Part shown: positions 8,238-17,429 of the stretch, piece by piece
Layout: every line of letters begins with the position of its first letter
Position numbering within the stretch: the first letter of the stretch is position 1
Source: Gp7-AA10 sp035636095
Lineage (GTDB): Bacteria; Acidobacteriota; Thermoanaerobaculia; Gp7-AA8
Reading direction: 5' to 3'
Assembly: GCA_035636095.1 (NCBI GenBank)
Contig: DASPZU010000025.1
Location: 1 to 64,000 of the forward strand
DNA length: 64,000 bases
Made by a program: the position numbers and the translations under genes
The notes under the pieces: generated by a model
What the model was told of the DNA's origin: nothing
The model's database searches: none
What the model saw: the letters and a program-made list of their open reading frames with translations, nothing else

Positions 8238-9028
8238 GCCCTAACGTCACGCTGTACATCGCTCTCGGTTTTTACGCGGCAGGGACGCTGGTCGCGCTGA
8301 TTTCGCTGTTCACGCGCGAGGTCCGAACCCAACATGCCGGCCTGGTGCTGATGATCGTGGGATGGCTCAGCCACACGTTCTGGATCGGCACCATCTGCGC
8401 GCGGACGGGACATCCTCCGCTGACCAATTTGCCGGAAGCGGCTTCGTTCATCGCGTGGACCGTTTTTCTGGCAGAAATGATTTTGTTCTTCCGGTATCGC
8501 GTGGATGCGGCCGCCTTCTTCGTTTATCCGCTGGTGTTGATGCTGCTGACAGTGTCGGCGGTGGTGCGCGAACCGTTCGCGCAGATGGATCCCGCGCTTC
8601 GCTCGGGCCTCTTTACCGCGCACGTGCTCCTGTCCACGGTCGGCGTGGCAGCGCTGCTGGTGGGACTGGCGTTCACGCTGCTGGCGTTTATGCAGGATCG
8701 ATCGCTCAAGTCCAAGCAGCGCGGTCCGCTGTGGGAGTGGATTCCGAGCCTCAACGTCTGCCGAACATTGAGCTATCGCACCCTGGCCATCGGTTTCAGC
8801 ATCTACACACTCGGGATCCTGGCCGGCATTTTGTGGTCGTATCGCACCACGGCAGAGTTGATCGATCTGCGTACGAAGCAGATTGGCGCCATTGTGGCCT
8901 GGGTTCTGTTCGCGATGCTTCTGCAGTTGTTCATCAAAGGCGCGTACCGCGCCCGGCGTACGATGGTGATTTCGGCGTGCGCTTTCGTGGCGACCCTCAT
9001 CGCGATTCTCGGGATTCACCATGTCTAA
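8234..9028 (+). CDS. cytochrome c assembly / HemX-like membrane protein
   Basis: A 264-aa integral membrane protein with about eight hydrophobic helices. It belongs by pattern to the CcsA/HemX group, whose members carry heme for cytochrome c assembly or modulate glutamyl-tRNA reductase. The segment near residue 200 with LGILAGILW and the placement directly before hemA, with overlapping ends, both fit the HemX role seen in other bacteria. The tryptophan-rich WWD motif of full CcsA/CcmF proteins is not obvious, so HemX is preferred. The GTG start overlaps the GNAT stop (GTGA). The product would act in the inner membrane. Confidence 0.75.
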   Translation: MSPNVTLYIALGFYAAGTLVALISLFTREVRTQHAGLVLMIVGWLSHTFWIGTICARTGHPPLTNLPEAASFIAWTVFLAEMILFFRYRVDAAAFFVYPLVLMLLTVSAVVREPFAQMDPALRSGLFTAHVLLSTVGVAALLVGLAFTLLAFMQDRSLKSKQRGPLWEWIPSLNVCRTLSYRTLAIGFSIYTLGILAGILWSYRTTAELIDLRTKQIGAIVAWVLFAMLLQLFIKGAYRARRTMVISACAFVATLIAILGIHHV

Positions 9029-10289
9029 CGCCCTGCTTCTGATCGGCTTGAATCACCGCACCGCGCCGGTCGAAGTGCGGGAGCGATTGAGTATCAGCGA
9101 CGCCCAGCAGGAATCGACGCTTCACGACGTGAAGTCGATGGCCGGCATCGAGGGCGTCGCTGTGCTGTCGACCTGCAATCGCGTCGAGGCCATCGTGTCG
9201 GCAACTGGCGAGGACGTCATCGAGTCGATCGTGAACTGGCTGTGCCAACGCGGTCAGGTTGAGCGCGGCGACCTCGAGAAACACTTGTACGTGCTGCGCT
9301 ACGAGGATGTCATCAAGCACGTTTTCCGTGTCGCATCCGGGCTCGATTCGATGGTGGTCGGTGAGCCGCAGATCGGCGGCCAGGTTCGGGCCGCCTTCCT
9401 GGCCGCACAGCGATGCAACGCGCTGGACGGACTTCTGGAGCGCCTTTTCGAGGAGACGATGCGCGTTGCCAAGAGGGTCCGCACCGATACCGGCATCGGG
9501 GAGCACGCCGTGTCGGTTCCATACGCCGCGGTCGAGCTGGCGCGCAAGATCTTCGGCGATATGCGCGGCCTGCAGGCACTTCTTCTCGGCGCCGGCGAGA
9601 TCAGCGAGCTGACCGCCGAGCATCTGAACAAATCGGGAGTGACGCAGATTCTCGTTGCCAACCGCTCCCACGATCGCGCGCAGGAGCTGGCCAGGCGTTT
9701 CAACGGCCAGGCGGTTTATTTCGAAGATCTCGAACCGCATCTCCGATCGTGCGACATCGTCATCGCATCGACCGCCGCGCCGCACTTCGTGATCGAGCCG
9801 GCGCAGGTCGAAGGCGCGCTCCGCCAGAGAAAGACGCCCACGCTTTTCCTGATCGACTTGTCCGTTCCCCGGAACATCGATCCCAGCGTCGGGAAAATCG
9901 ACGGGGCCTATCTCTATAACATCGATGACCTGCAGCAGGTGGTCGATTCGAACCGCGAGCTGCGATTGCAGAAAGCGGGGCAGGCGGAAACCCTCGTCAC
10001 TCGCGAAGTCGACTCTTTCCGCCGGCGTCTGCTGGCGCAGGAGGCCGTTCCGACCATTGTCGAGCTGCAGCACGTGCTGGAAGCGATCCGCGCTAGCGAG
10101 CTCGAGAAATGCTTGCGCAACGTCGGTCCCATCACCGCGGAACAGCGACAGGCGATCGAGATGCTGACCACCCAGATGATCAACAAAATCCTCCACTATC
10201 CCATCCTGCGTCTCAAGGAATCGACCCGGGAGCCGCAGGAGCACGAATCGCTGCGCCAGACCATCCGCAAGATCTTCGGACTGCGATGA
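9021..10289 (+). CDS. hemA: glutamyl-tRNA reductase
   Basis: First committed enzyme of C5-pathway tetrapyrrole synthesis: reduces Glu-tRNA(Glu) to glutamate-1-semialdehyde with NADPH. The N-terminal GLNHRTAPVEVRERL and STCNRVE contain catalytic Cys52. SGLDSMVVGEPQIGGQVR is the family signature, LLLGAGEISEL begins the NADPH domain, and a helical dimerization tail follows. Length of 422 aa is typical. It overlaps the HemX-like gene by eight bases and hemC by four (ATGA), making one heme operon. Confidence 0.97.
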   Translation: MSNALLLIGLNHRTAPVEVRERLSISDAQQESTLHDVKSMAGIEGVAVLSTCNRVEAIVSATGEDVIESIVNWLCQRGQVERGDLEKHLYVLRYEDVIKHVFRVASGLDSMVVGEPQIGGQVRAAFLAAQRCNALDGLLERLFEETMRVAKRVRTDTGIGEHAVSVPYAAVELARKIFGDMRGLQALLLGAGEISELTAEHLNKSGVTQILVANRSHDRAQELARRFNGQAVYFEDLEPHLRSCDIVIASTAAPHFVIEPAQVEGALRQRKTPTLFLIDLSVPRNIDPSVGKIDGAYLYNIDDLQQVVDSNRELRLQKAGQAETLVTREVDSFRRRLLAQEAVPTIVELQHVLEAIRASELEKCLRNVGPITAEQRQAIEMLTTQMINKILHYPILRLKESTREPQEHESLRQTIRKIFGLR

Positions 10290-11179
10290 CCGCTCCGGTG
10301 CGCATCGGCACGCGCGGAAGCCCGCTTGCGCTGTGGCAGGCCAATGAGGTCGCGCGCGTGCTGAACCGGCCCTCCGAAATCGTCACCATCCGGACCACGG
10401 GCGACACGCGCACCAACGTCAGCCTCGCTTCGATCGGCGGAAAGGGCGTTTTCATCAAGGAGCTGGAAGAGGGGCTTCTCGGCCGCACCATCGATCTGGC
10501 GGTGCACAGCCTCAAAGACGTTCCTTCGATCGTGCCGCCGCAATTTGCGCTGGCCGCATTTCTCGCGCGCGCCGATCCGCGCGACGCGTGGATCCAGCCG
10601 GGCGGCATTGCCATCGACAAGATGCGCTCGGGCGCGAAGATCGGAACGAGCGCCCCCCGCCGCCGTGCCCAGCTACGAGCGCTCTACCCGAAGTTTCGAG
10701 TTGAGGACATCCGCGGCAACGTCGACTCGCGGATCAGGAAACTCCACGACGGGGCGTATGACGGCGCCGTGCTGGCCAGCGCCGGCCTGACGCGACTCGG
10801 CCGCGCCAGCGAAATCACTTCCTTCTTTTCGATCGAGGAAATGATCCCTGCCGCCGGTCAGGGGATCATCGCGATCGAAACACTGGCCGAGCGCGCGGCT
10901 GAGTTCACGGTGCTCAGTCATTTTCCGAGCGCACTGGCGGCGCTGTGCGAACGCGGTGTTCTGCAGAAGTTCGGCGATCTGCTCGACTGCTACTCGGCGG
11001 TGGCGGTGCACGCCACCATCGATCGCGGCATCACCGTCCAGGCATTCTTCGGGGAGGTCGACGGGGATCGCAGCATCCGTGTGCAGAAAACCGGGCCTGA
11101 TGCCGACACGGTCATCGATTCCGTTTACGAGGCGCTGGTGGCGGAGGGCGCTGAGGATTTGTCGAAGTGTCGAAGGTAG
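10286..11179 (+). CDS. hemC: hydroxymethylbilane synthase (porphobilinogen deaminase)
   Basis: Polymerises four porphobilinogen units into hydroxymethylbilane. RIGTRGSPLALWQA is the N-terminal signature, HSLKDVP holds catalytic Asp78, and GTSAPRRRAQL binds the growing chain. The dipyrromethane cofactor cysteine is probably Cys235 in DLLDCYSAVAVHA, where most family members have a GGCxxP-type loop. Domain 3 is therefore divergent and the protein is slightly short at 297 aa. ATG 10286 is fixed by the ATGA overlap with hemA. The stop lies inside the next gene's start region (13-base overlap). Confidence 0.94.
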   Translation: MTAPVRIGTRGSPLALWQANEVARVLNRPSEIVTIRTTGDTRTNVSLASIGGKGVFIKELEEGLLGRTIDLAVHSLKDVPSIVPPQFALAAFLARADPRDAWIQPGGIAIDKMRSGAKIGTSAPRRRAQLRALYPKFRVEDIRGNVDSRIRKLHDGAYDGAVLASAGLTRLGRASEITSFFSIEEMIPAAGQGIIAIETLAERAAEFTVLSHFPSALAALCERGVLQKFGDLLDCYSAVAVHATIDRGITVQAFFGEVDGDRSIRVQKTGPDADTVIDSVYEALVAEGAEDLSKCRR

Positions 11180-12657
11180 GGAAGGTCTTTCTGGTCGGCG
11201 CGGGGCCGGGCGATCCGAATCTGCTCACGCTGCGCGCGGCGGAGCTCATCGCAACCGCCGACGTCGTCGCGACCGACGCGTTGGTCGCGCCGGAGATCAT
11301 CGCGCGTGTCCCGAAAAGCGCCGAGCTGATCTACGTCGGCAAGAGGTCAGGCGCGCATTCCGTTCCGCAGGAGGAGACCAACCGTCTGTTGATCGAAAAA
11401 GCGCGCGAGGGAAAGTGGGTGGTGCGTCTCAAAGGCGGCGATCCTTTCGTCTTTGGACGGGGCGGCGAAGAAGCAGAAGAATTGGCGGCCGCCTCGATCG
11501 AATTCGAAGTCGTGCCCGGCATTTCGTCGGCCATCGCCGGACCGGCCTACGCCGGCATTCCGGTGACGCATCGCGCCCACGCCACCTCAGTCACCTTCGT
11601 CACCGGTCACGAGAGCGACGACACCACCGGCATCAACTGGAAGGCCCTGGCGCAGCTGGAGGGCACGATCGTTTTTCTGATGGGCATCGCAAATCTTCCC
11701 ATGGTCGTGCGCAAGCTTCGCGAGCACGGTGCGCCTGCCACCCGACCGGTCGCGATCGTTTCGAAAGGGACGACCTCGCAGCAGAAGACGGTCACAGGGT
11801 CGCTCGACACGATCGAGCAGCGCGCAGCGGGCATCGCCACGCCGGCGCTGATCGTCGTCGGCGGCGTCGTGACGCTTCACGACGCGATCAACTGGTTCGA
11901 GTCGAAGCCGCTCTTTGGCAAGCGTGTCGTGGTCACGCGCGCACGCGAGCAAGCGTCGGAGCTGAAGCGCCTTCTCGAGGAAGCGGGCGCGCAAGTCGTG
12001 CAGTTTCCGACCATCGAGATCGCGCCACCGTCGTCCTACGAATCACTCGACAGCGTGATCGACGCCATCAGCGATTATCAGTGGCTGATTTTCACGTCCA
12101 CCAACGGCGTCGACGCATTTTTCGAGCGCTTGAAGTTCCACGGCGAGGATTCGCGCGCGCTCGGAAACGTGCTGGTCGCGGCCGTCGGTGAGTCGACGGC
12201 CGACCATCTCCGCAAGCGCGGGATCGAGCCCGATCTCGTTCCGCCGAAATTTCAATCGACGGCCCTTTTGCCGCTTCTCGATGCCGACCAGAAAGGCATT
12301 CGCACGGCAGTGGTCCGGGCGGCGGAAGGGCGGGAGGAGCTGATCGACGAGCTGCGGCGGCGCGGAGGAGAGGTCGATCTGGTGGTCGCCTACCAGACCC
12401 GTAAAGTCACCGCGGCCGCCGACGAGCTGCACGACATCGACATCGTGACGTTCACCAGCGCTTCGACTGCCGACAATTTCTTCGACGTCCTTCCTGACGC
12501 CAGGATGATCGAAGGCGCGATGCTGGCGTCGATCGGACCGACCACCAGCGATGCCATTCGGCGTCACGAACGGTCGCCGGATGTCGAAGCGGACAGTGCG
12601 TCGGTGCCTGCGCTGGTGGCCGCTATACTGCGCGCGTGTCGCGACAAGACGCATTGA
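11167..12657 (+). CDS. fused uroporphyrinogen-III C-methyltransferase / uroporphyrinogen-III synthase
   Basis: Two-domain tetrapyrrole enzyme (CobA-HemD fusion). Residues about 5-245 are SUMT: VGAGPGDPNLLTLRA, then VVRLKGGDPFVFGRGGEE and VVPGISSAIAGPAYAGIPVTHR for S-adenosylmethionine binding. Residues about 250-490 are HemD-like, with VVVTRAREQASEL at the start, TSTNGVDAF and ITFTSASTADNF-type strands. The first half methylates uroporphyrinogen III toward siroheme or B12; the second cyclises hydroxymethylbilane. Fusions of this order are common in several phyla. The start is GTG 11167. The 3' end overlaps the next gene by 22 bases. Confidence 0.94.
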   Translation: MSKVGKVFLVGAGPGDPNLLTLRAAELIATADVVATDALVAPEIIARVPKSAELIYVGKRSGAHSVPQEETNRLLIEKAREGKWVVRLKGGDPFVFGRGGEEAEELAAASIEFEVVPGISSAIAGPAYAGIPVTHRAHATSVTFVTGHESDDTTGINWKALAQLEGTIVFLMGIANLPMVVRKLREHGAPATRPVAIVSKGTTSQQKTVTGSLDTIEQRAAGIATPALIVVGGVVTLHDAINWFESKPLFGKRVVVTRAREQASELKRLLEEAGAQVVQFPTIEIAPPSSYESLDSVIDAISDYQWLIFTSTNGVDAFFERLKFHGEDSRALGNVLVAAVGESTADHLRKRGIEPDLVPPKFQSTALLPLLDADQKGIRTAVVRAAEGREELIDELRRRGGEVDLVVAYQTRKVTAAADELHDIDIVTFTSASTADNFFDVLPDARMIEGAMLASIGPTTSDAIRRHERSPDVEADSASVPALVAAILRACRDKTH

Positions 12658-15600
12658 ACGAGCGCGCAATCCGCGCGCTGCTGTGGGTCGCGGCTTTTTC
12701 CTTCGCGGTCGGGATTTTTCTCTCGCTGACCTTGCTGTTGCGCGCCCTCCCGCCCACCGCGCCGGTGGCGGTGGGTCGCGTGACCGTCGAAGGCGCATCG
12801 AAGCTTCGCGATTACCTGGCGGCGCTGCTGTTTTTCATCGTCGTTCCGCCTGCCACCATCGTGCTCTATCGCGCCGGCGTACACCAGCTGGAGAGCTTCC
12901 GAGGCGTGGGAGCATTCTTTTTTGTCGCGCCGTTTCTTCTGGCGCCGTTTCTTTACCTGACCACATCCAAGTGGGGCTGGCCGGTTCTGATTCCGCTGGC
13001 GGCGTCGCAGGCCGGCCCGCGAGTGGTCATGGCGTTGGAGAGGACGCGGTGGCTTCGGAATCTGTTTCGCCGCGACATGTTGCCCTTTCATACCGCCATC
13101 GTGGTGGAAGCGATGGCCTGGGTGATGTTCCGCTACATCGCGGTCGGGAGACGAATCGCACATATTCCTACGCTCTTTCTAGAAGCATTCTTCATACTAT
13201 TTTTCGTATCACTTTTCTGGTGCGCCTTCCTGCTGATCGCGCGCATCGCGACGTTCACGATCGGCCTCGACACCGAGATCGCGCTGCAGCGGCTGTCGGT
13301 GGCGGCGCTCCCCCTGGTCGCTCTTCCTGCCATGGCGTTGATGTTCGTGCCGGGCGAAGTCGCCATCGCGATCGCGATGGCCGTTTTCCTATGTGCCATC
13401 GCGGTGGCCTTCAGCGGAAGAACGCCCATCGATTCGCGCGGCATGCGCGCCGTGACCGCCTACGGCGTCATTCCGCTTCTCCTCTATTGCGCAAGCTACG
13501 CTTCCACTGCCGCCCTGACGCAGTGGATCGATCTGTTTCATCGCGGCGAGGCCCTCGGGCCGGCGTCGGATTACCTCCGCGGAAAAGTTCCGTATCGCGA
13601 GGTCTTCGTCCTTCATGGTCTTCTCGATGACGGGCTCCTCGACGCATGGCTGATGAAAATTTTCGGGCGTTCGGCCGCGGTCGGTCTTGCCCGCCCGGCG
13701 GTCCTCGGTTCCTTCGCCGCCCCCGCCCTCTGGTTCCTCGGCCTGGCGATCTTCGATTCGATCCCGCTGGCCGCGCTGGTGATGGTCTTCGGCGTGGTGA
13801 CCACCGTTGACAACGAGCGAATTTTCTTCGAGATCGTGGTGCTGGCGCTGTTCCTGGTGGCCATCCGCCGCCGCTCGCAGATTCTTGCGGCTCTCGCGGG
13901 CATGGCCGCGGCAGTCGCCTTTTTCTTCAGCTATGACATCGGACTGTACGCCATCGGCGGATCGCTGCTCGCGCTTGTCGTTCTTCGGCGGTGGAGCGCG
14001 CTGGCGTGGTTTGGCGCCGGCGCGATTCTCGGCGCATCGCCTTTCCTCGTCTATTTATGGATGCGCGGCGCCCTCGGCGCGTTCGCCGCCACTTCGTTTG
14101 TGGTTGTACCGAGGGTGATCGACGCGGTGTGGTCGGTGCCGTTTCCCGACCTCACCGGCACGTTTCGAAGCAACCTCAATTTGCACACGCTCTCCGATTT
14201 CTTCCTGTACGAGAAATTCCGCTTCGTTCTCAATCCGCTGATCATCGCCATCGCGCTCATCTGCCTGGTGCAGCGTGCCATCAGGCGCAAGAGCGAGGCG
14301 CTCGACATCGCGCTTCTGGCGTTGACAGCCTTCGCGATCCTCACGCAGCGCAGTGCGTTAGGCCGCGCCGATTTTCAGCATCAATATTTTTCGGCGCTTC
14401 TGGTCGGTCCAATGATCGTAATCCTTCTGGTCTTCTTCGCGCGGGCGGCAGGGCGGATGGCGGCCGCGGCACTGTTGCCGATTTTTTTCGTCGCGCTGTG
14501 GGCCCCCGACATCGCCAACTCCCGTCTCGACGACCTCACGCACTACCTCGGCCGCGTCAGCGGCGTCGGCTGGATCGATCCCGCCGCCATGGAGATTCGT
14601 CATCGTATCGATCAAGTTCGCTTCTGGGTCACCGATCTCAGCCGGGCCGGCACGCCTATCTTCGATTTCTCCAATCAGCCGGCGCTCTACTTTTTCTGCG
14701 ACCGGCCCAACCCGACGCGCTTCTATCAGGTCCCGATTTTGTCGCCCCCGGAATTTCAGGGCGAGGTCATTCTGGCCCTGGAGCGCGCCAGGCCGCACAT
14801 CGTCATTCGGCGCTCGCCCCAGCAATTCGATGTTTTCGACGGGATCGACAACTCTGTTCGCGCCCAGGCGCTGGCCAGCTACATCAACGATCACTACGTC
14901 TACGCGCACTCCACCTGGGGGACCGAGCTGTGGACGCGAAAGCAAACGAATACGCCGCTGAATCTCGACGGTTACCTGCGGCAGATTCGCATACCGTCGC
15001 TGCGCGAGATCGGCCTTCTGGGCGAGCGTGCGCGTCTCGTCTTTCCGTCGGTTGGAAGCGTCTCGGGCGCGAGCGGAACGTACTGGAAATCCGATCTCAC
15101 GCTGCACAATCCGCTGGCGGCGCGGATCTCGCTGACGCTGCGTTACGTAGCCGGCGACGCGCGCGTCGATCGACAGGTCATTCTGGCGGGCGGGCAAAGC
15201 GTTCGATGGGAAGATGTCACTCGCTCGTTCTTTCACGCGCCGGAAGGGCGAGGTGTCTTGTGGATCGAGTATCGCGGCGATGGCGCGCCGGTCGCGCGCG
15301 TGAAGACCTACGATGCCGCGCACAACGCCCGCGCGTCGATCATCGAGCCTCTCACCACCAACGATGCCTCCGGCGATCTGACCATCGTAGGAATTCCGTC
15401 CGGCGCCGGGCGGCGCGTCAACATCGGTGTGGTCAATGTCAGCCAGGTTCCGATCACGTTTCGCGTAGCAGCATTTACGCGTACCGGTCAACGCGCCGGC
15501 CGCATCATTCAGGAGACCCTCGACTCCGATGAGGTTTACTACCAGGCCGACGCCGACCGCGGTCTGGGCATACCGCTCGATGAGACCATGACGGTGCGCG

Positions 15601-15695
15601 TGAAAATGGCGGCCGGAGCCGCCATCGCGTACGCATCGATTGTCGACACGAACGGCGACTCGCAATTCGTGGCCGCCGTCCCCTCACGTCCATGA
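12636..15695 (+). CDS. large polytopic membrane protein, GT-C glycosyltransferase-like, with C-terminal beta domain
   Basis: A 1019-aa protein with three parts. About residues 15-260 hold eight or so hydrophobic helices. Residues about 270-640 are a second helical block resembling GT-C glycosyltransferases: a short loop with YLRGKVPYREVFVLHGLLDD, where such enzymes keep acidic catalytic residues, and RADFQHQYFSALL later. From about 790 the protein is soluble and beta-rich, beginning GASGTYWKSDLTLHNP, a pattern I associate with secreted beta-sandwich domains of Acidobacteriota-type proteins. Glycan transfer at the outer face of the inner membrane is inferred, not shown. GTG 12636 overlaps the cobA-hemD end; the stop overlaps the next start (ATGATG). 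Confidence 0.65.
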   Translation: MSRQDALNERAIRALLWVAAFSFAVGIFLSLTLLLRALPPTAPVAVGRVTVEGASKLRDYLAALLFFIVVPPATIVLYRAGVHQLESFRGVGAFFFVAPFLLAPFLYLTTSKWGWPVLIPLAASQAGPRVVMALERTRWLRNLFRRDMLPFHTAIVVEAMAWVMFRYIAVGRRIAHIPTLFLEAFFILFFVSLFWCAFLLIARIATFTIGLDTEIALQRLSVAALPLVALPAMALMFVPGEVAIAIAMAVFLCAIAVAFSGRTPIDSRGMRAVTAYGVIPLLLYCASYASTAALTQWIDLFHRGEALGPASDYLRGKVPYREVFVLHGLLDDGLLDAWLMKIFGRSAAVGLARPAVLGSFAAPALWFLGLAIFDSIPLAALVMVFGVVTTVDNERIFFEIVVLALFLVAIRRRSQILAALAGMAAAVAFFFSYDIGLYAIGGSLLALVVLRRWSALAWFGAGAILGASPFLVYLWMRGALGAFAATSFVVVPRVIDAVWSVPFPDLTGTFRSNLNLHTLSDFFLYEKFRFVLNPLIIAIALICLVQRAIRRKSEALDIALLALTAFAILTQRSALGRADFQHQYFSALLVGPMIVILLVFFARAAGRMAAAALLPIFFVALWAPDIANSRLDDLTHYLGRVSGVGWIDPAAMEIRHRIDQVRFWVTDLSRAGTPIFDFSNQPALYFFCDRPNPTRFYQVPILSPPEFQGEVILALERARPHIVIRRSPQQFDVFDGIDNSVRAQALASYINDHYVYAHSTWGTELWTRKQTNTPLNLDGYLRQIRIPSLREIGLLGERARLVFPSVGSVSGASGTYWKSDLTLHNPLAARISLTLRYVAGDARVDRQVILAGGQSVRWEDVTRSFFHAPEGRGVLWIEYRGDGAPVARVKTYDAAHNARASIIEPLTTNDASGDLTIVGIPSGAGRRVNIGVVNVSQVPITFRVAAFTRTGQRAGRIIQETLDSDEVYYQADADRGLGIPLDETMTVRVKMAAGAAIAYASIVDTNGDSQFVAAVPSRP

Positions 15696-16225
15696 TGCTC
15701 ACCCCGAAGGGATGGGAGGGCCGTGCCTTGATCGTGAGCGACATTCGCGATCCCGAATCGTGGTTCGATGTAGAGGAGCTCGGCGTCATCCGCGGATTCG
15801 CGCGGCCAAAGCGACGCAACGATTGGATGCTGAGTCGCATCGCGGAGAAACAATTGCGGCAAAAGGGCGTGACCGGAGACTATGTCTCGTTCTCGCATTC
15901 AGGAAACTACGGCGCCGCCGCGATCGATACGCAGCCGGTGGGAGTCGACATTGAAGTCCTGCGCGGGATCTCCGAGAACGCCGCTCATCTCTTTCTGACT
16001 GACGACGAAATCGAATCGATGCAGGGATGCATCCTCGATCACCGCATGCTGCACTTCTGGAGCGCCAAGGAAGCCTTGTGGAAGCAGCGAGGCGGGTCGG
16101 TTCCAACGCTACGGCGCGTGCCGCTGATTCTCGAGTCGAAAAGCGAAGCCGGATTGCGCTTTCAGGGCGTCGAGACGGTGGCCGCCAACGATCTGATCAC
16201 CGCGATTACGCTCCCCACTTCTTGA
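15692..16225 (+). CDS. 4'-phosphopantetheinyl transferase (Sfp/AcpT type)
   Basis: Transfers the phosphopantetheine arm of CoA to a carrier-protein serine. The two Mg/CoA-binding motifs are present: GVDIEVL and, after a gap, FWSAKEALWK (the WxxKEAxxK motif). FSHSGNYGAAAI corresponds to the conserved SHS segment. At 177 aa it is on the short side, between AcpS and full Sfp. ATG 15692 or 15695 are both possible. No carrier protein or synthase lies nearby, so it may serve a distant pathway. It is convergent with the TatT-like gene, with 3' ends overlapping by 20 bases. Confidence 0.82.
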   Translation: MMLTPKGWEGRALIVSDIRDPESWFDVEELGVIRGFARPKRRNDWMLSRIAEKQLRQKGVTGDYVSFSHSGNYGAAAIDTQPVGVDIEVLRGISENAAHLFLTDDEIESMQGCILDHRMLHFWSAKEALWKQRGGSVPTLRRVPLILESKSEAGLRFQGVETVAANDLITAITLPTS

Positions 16226-17057
16226 GCAGTGCGCGTGCGTCGTCCTGCGCCGCCGCCTGCTCGACCTCGTAATTCGGATCGTTGGGCGTCGTCAGCAGCT
16301 CCTTGAGCATTTGAATCGCCTGCGGCTTGGTGTCCGAATTCCCGTTCACCATGGCCTCGGCCAGAAAAACGCGCGTGATCTTGTTGGTCGGATCGATCTT
16401 CATCGAATCGTTGAGGAATCGCTGCGCTTCGCGATTCGACGCCCAGCCGGTGATGAATGGGATTCGCGGCGTCTGATCGTGAAGGCGGCCGAGGACGCGG
16501 GAGGGGGCGCCCCCTTCGAGCTTGGGATCGATCAGCATCGCGATGGTCGCTCCGCGCCGGATGCGGTCGGCTGCTCCTTGTCGCGCGGCAGCCATCTTCC
16601 CGTACGCCAGCGCCCACTCACCCCAGTTGACGGCGTCCCAAAGAAAGACTTCGTCGGCTCCGGGAATCGATTTGGCGGCGTCGGCGACTTCTTTCTCGGT
16701 CGCTTTGGTCACCGAGCGAATCCCTTTCGCGGAGAGTTGTCGGTCGATGATGGCCAGCGTCTCCTCGCCGGCCTTCTTCGCCTGGCTGTAGATCTGCTTT
16801 TTCTCGTCAGTCGAAGTTGCGACGTAAGCGCCTTTGAAGCGAAGCGTGCGAAGCAGCTTCCATCGCGCTTCGAGGTCATTCGGATTCTGCGCGACCGCCT
16901 TCTGGTAGGCCGCGATGGCGGCTTCGGTCTGCGCCGGTTTCGCGTGTCCGCTCTGGTGTCCCTCCGCCCGCGCCGCCCAATGCTGATCTCCCTCGGCCAT
17001 CTGAGCGGAGGCGACCGAAGCAAAGAGAAGCGCCGAAATCGCGATGACGTTTCGCAT
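16206..17057 (-). CDS. periplasmic TPR-like protein, possibly TRAP-transporter T-component (TatT) type
   Basis: A 283-aa secreted helical-repeat protein with signal peptide MRNVIAISALLFASVASAQ. A TPR unit (IAAYQKAVAQNPNDLEARWKLLR) follows, then a second (AQRFLNDSMKIDPTNKITRVFLAEA) near the C-terminus. The central PFITGWASN segment followed by a TPR unit recalls TatT proteins that pair with TRAP transporters, but no TRAP gene is nearby, so this is tentative. It is divergent from a small lipoprotein gene only 29 bases away. Confidence 0.7.
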   Translation of the reverse strand: MRNVIAISALLFASVASAQMAEGDQHWAARAEGHQSGHAKPAQTEAAIAAYQKAVAQNPNDLEARWKLLRTLRFKGAYVATSTDEKKQIYSQAKKAGEETLAIIDRQLSAKGIRSVTKATEKEVADAAKSIPGADEVFLWDAVNWGEWALAYGKMAAARQGAADRIRRGATIAMLIDPKLEGGAPSRVLGRLHDQTPRIPFITGWASNREAQRFLNDSMKIDPTNKITRVFLAEAMVNGNSDTKPQAIQMLKELLTTPNDPNYEVEQAAAQDDARALLKKWGA

Positions 17058-17086
17058 CCGGCGATTCTATGTCATGCTCGTCGGCC

Positions 17087-17347
17087 ATGCGGCGATTGCT
17101 CATCATCACCATCGTCATGGCGGCATGCAAACGCGAGATGCCGCCGCGCGATTATCAAAACAATCCGCCGGTGATGACGCATCCGGTGACCAGCTCAGCG
17201 CAGTCGCCGTCCGGCGCAGGGATGAAGGGCGCCGCGCCGGAGCCGACCAAGGGCGTTGAAGGCAAGAACATCACGCGCAAACCCGTGGATCCGACCAAGC
17301 CGACGGCGACGCTGAAGGATCAGGCTCCGGTGACTGGCACTCGCTAG
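17087..17347 (+). CDS. small proline-rich lipoprotein
   Basis: An 86-aa protein. MRRLLIITIVMAAC is a lipoprotein signal with a MAAC lipobox, so the mature protein would begin at an acylated Cys. The rest is unstructured and rich in Pro, Lys and Thr (ending APVTGTR). ATG 17087 is chosen over an in-frame ATG at 17069 because only the former places the charged n-region directly before the hydrophobic stretch. Function unknown. The stop is followed at once by an oligomer inverted repeat that separates it from fmt. Confidence 0.6.
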   Translation: MRRLLIITIVMAACKREMPPRDYQNNPPVMTHPVTSSAQSPSGAGMKGAAPEPTKGVEGKNITRKPVDPTKPTATLKDQAPVTGTR

Positions 17348-17356
17348 CGCTCGTGC

Positions 17357-17410
17357 GTTGTCAGTTGTCGGTGATCAGTTGTCGACAACCGACCACTGAC
17401 AACCGACAAC
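17357..17410. repeat. inverted repeat of GTTGTCnG oligomers (family C)
   Basis: Two 28-base arms, GTTGTCAGTTGTCGG...GTTGTCG and CGACAACCGACC...CGACAAC, pair at 24 of 28 positions with no spacer. It lies between the small lipoprotein gene and fmt. It shares its oligomer with the in-gene tract at 1703-1726. It could act as a transcription terminator, though no T-run follows. Confidence 0.75.
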
Positions 17411-17429
17411 CCGTAGAATTCTGCGACGA

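Noticed and set aside
8997..10244. 415-codon minus-strand frame opposite hemA
   Set aside because: Antisense of HemA with all catalytic motifs on the plus strand.
12636..15695. Lipid-linked or peptide biosynthesis cluster because of the adjacent phosphopantetheinyl transferase
   Set aside because: No carrier protein, synthase or tailoring enzyme is nearby; the adjacency alone does not support a cluster.
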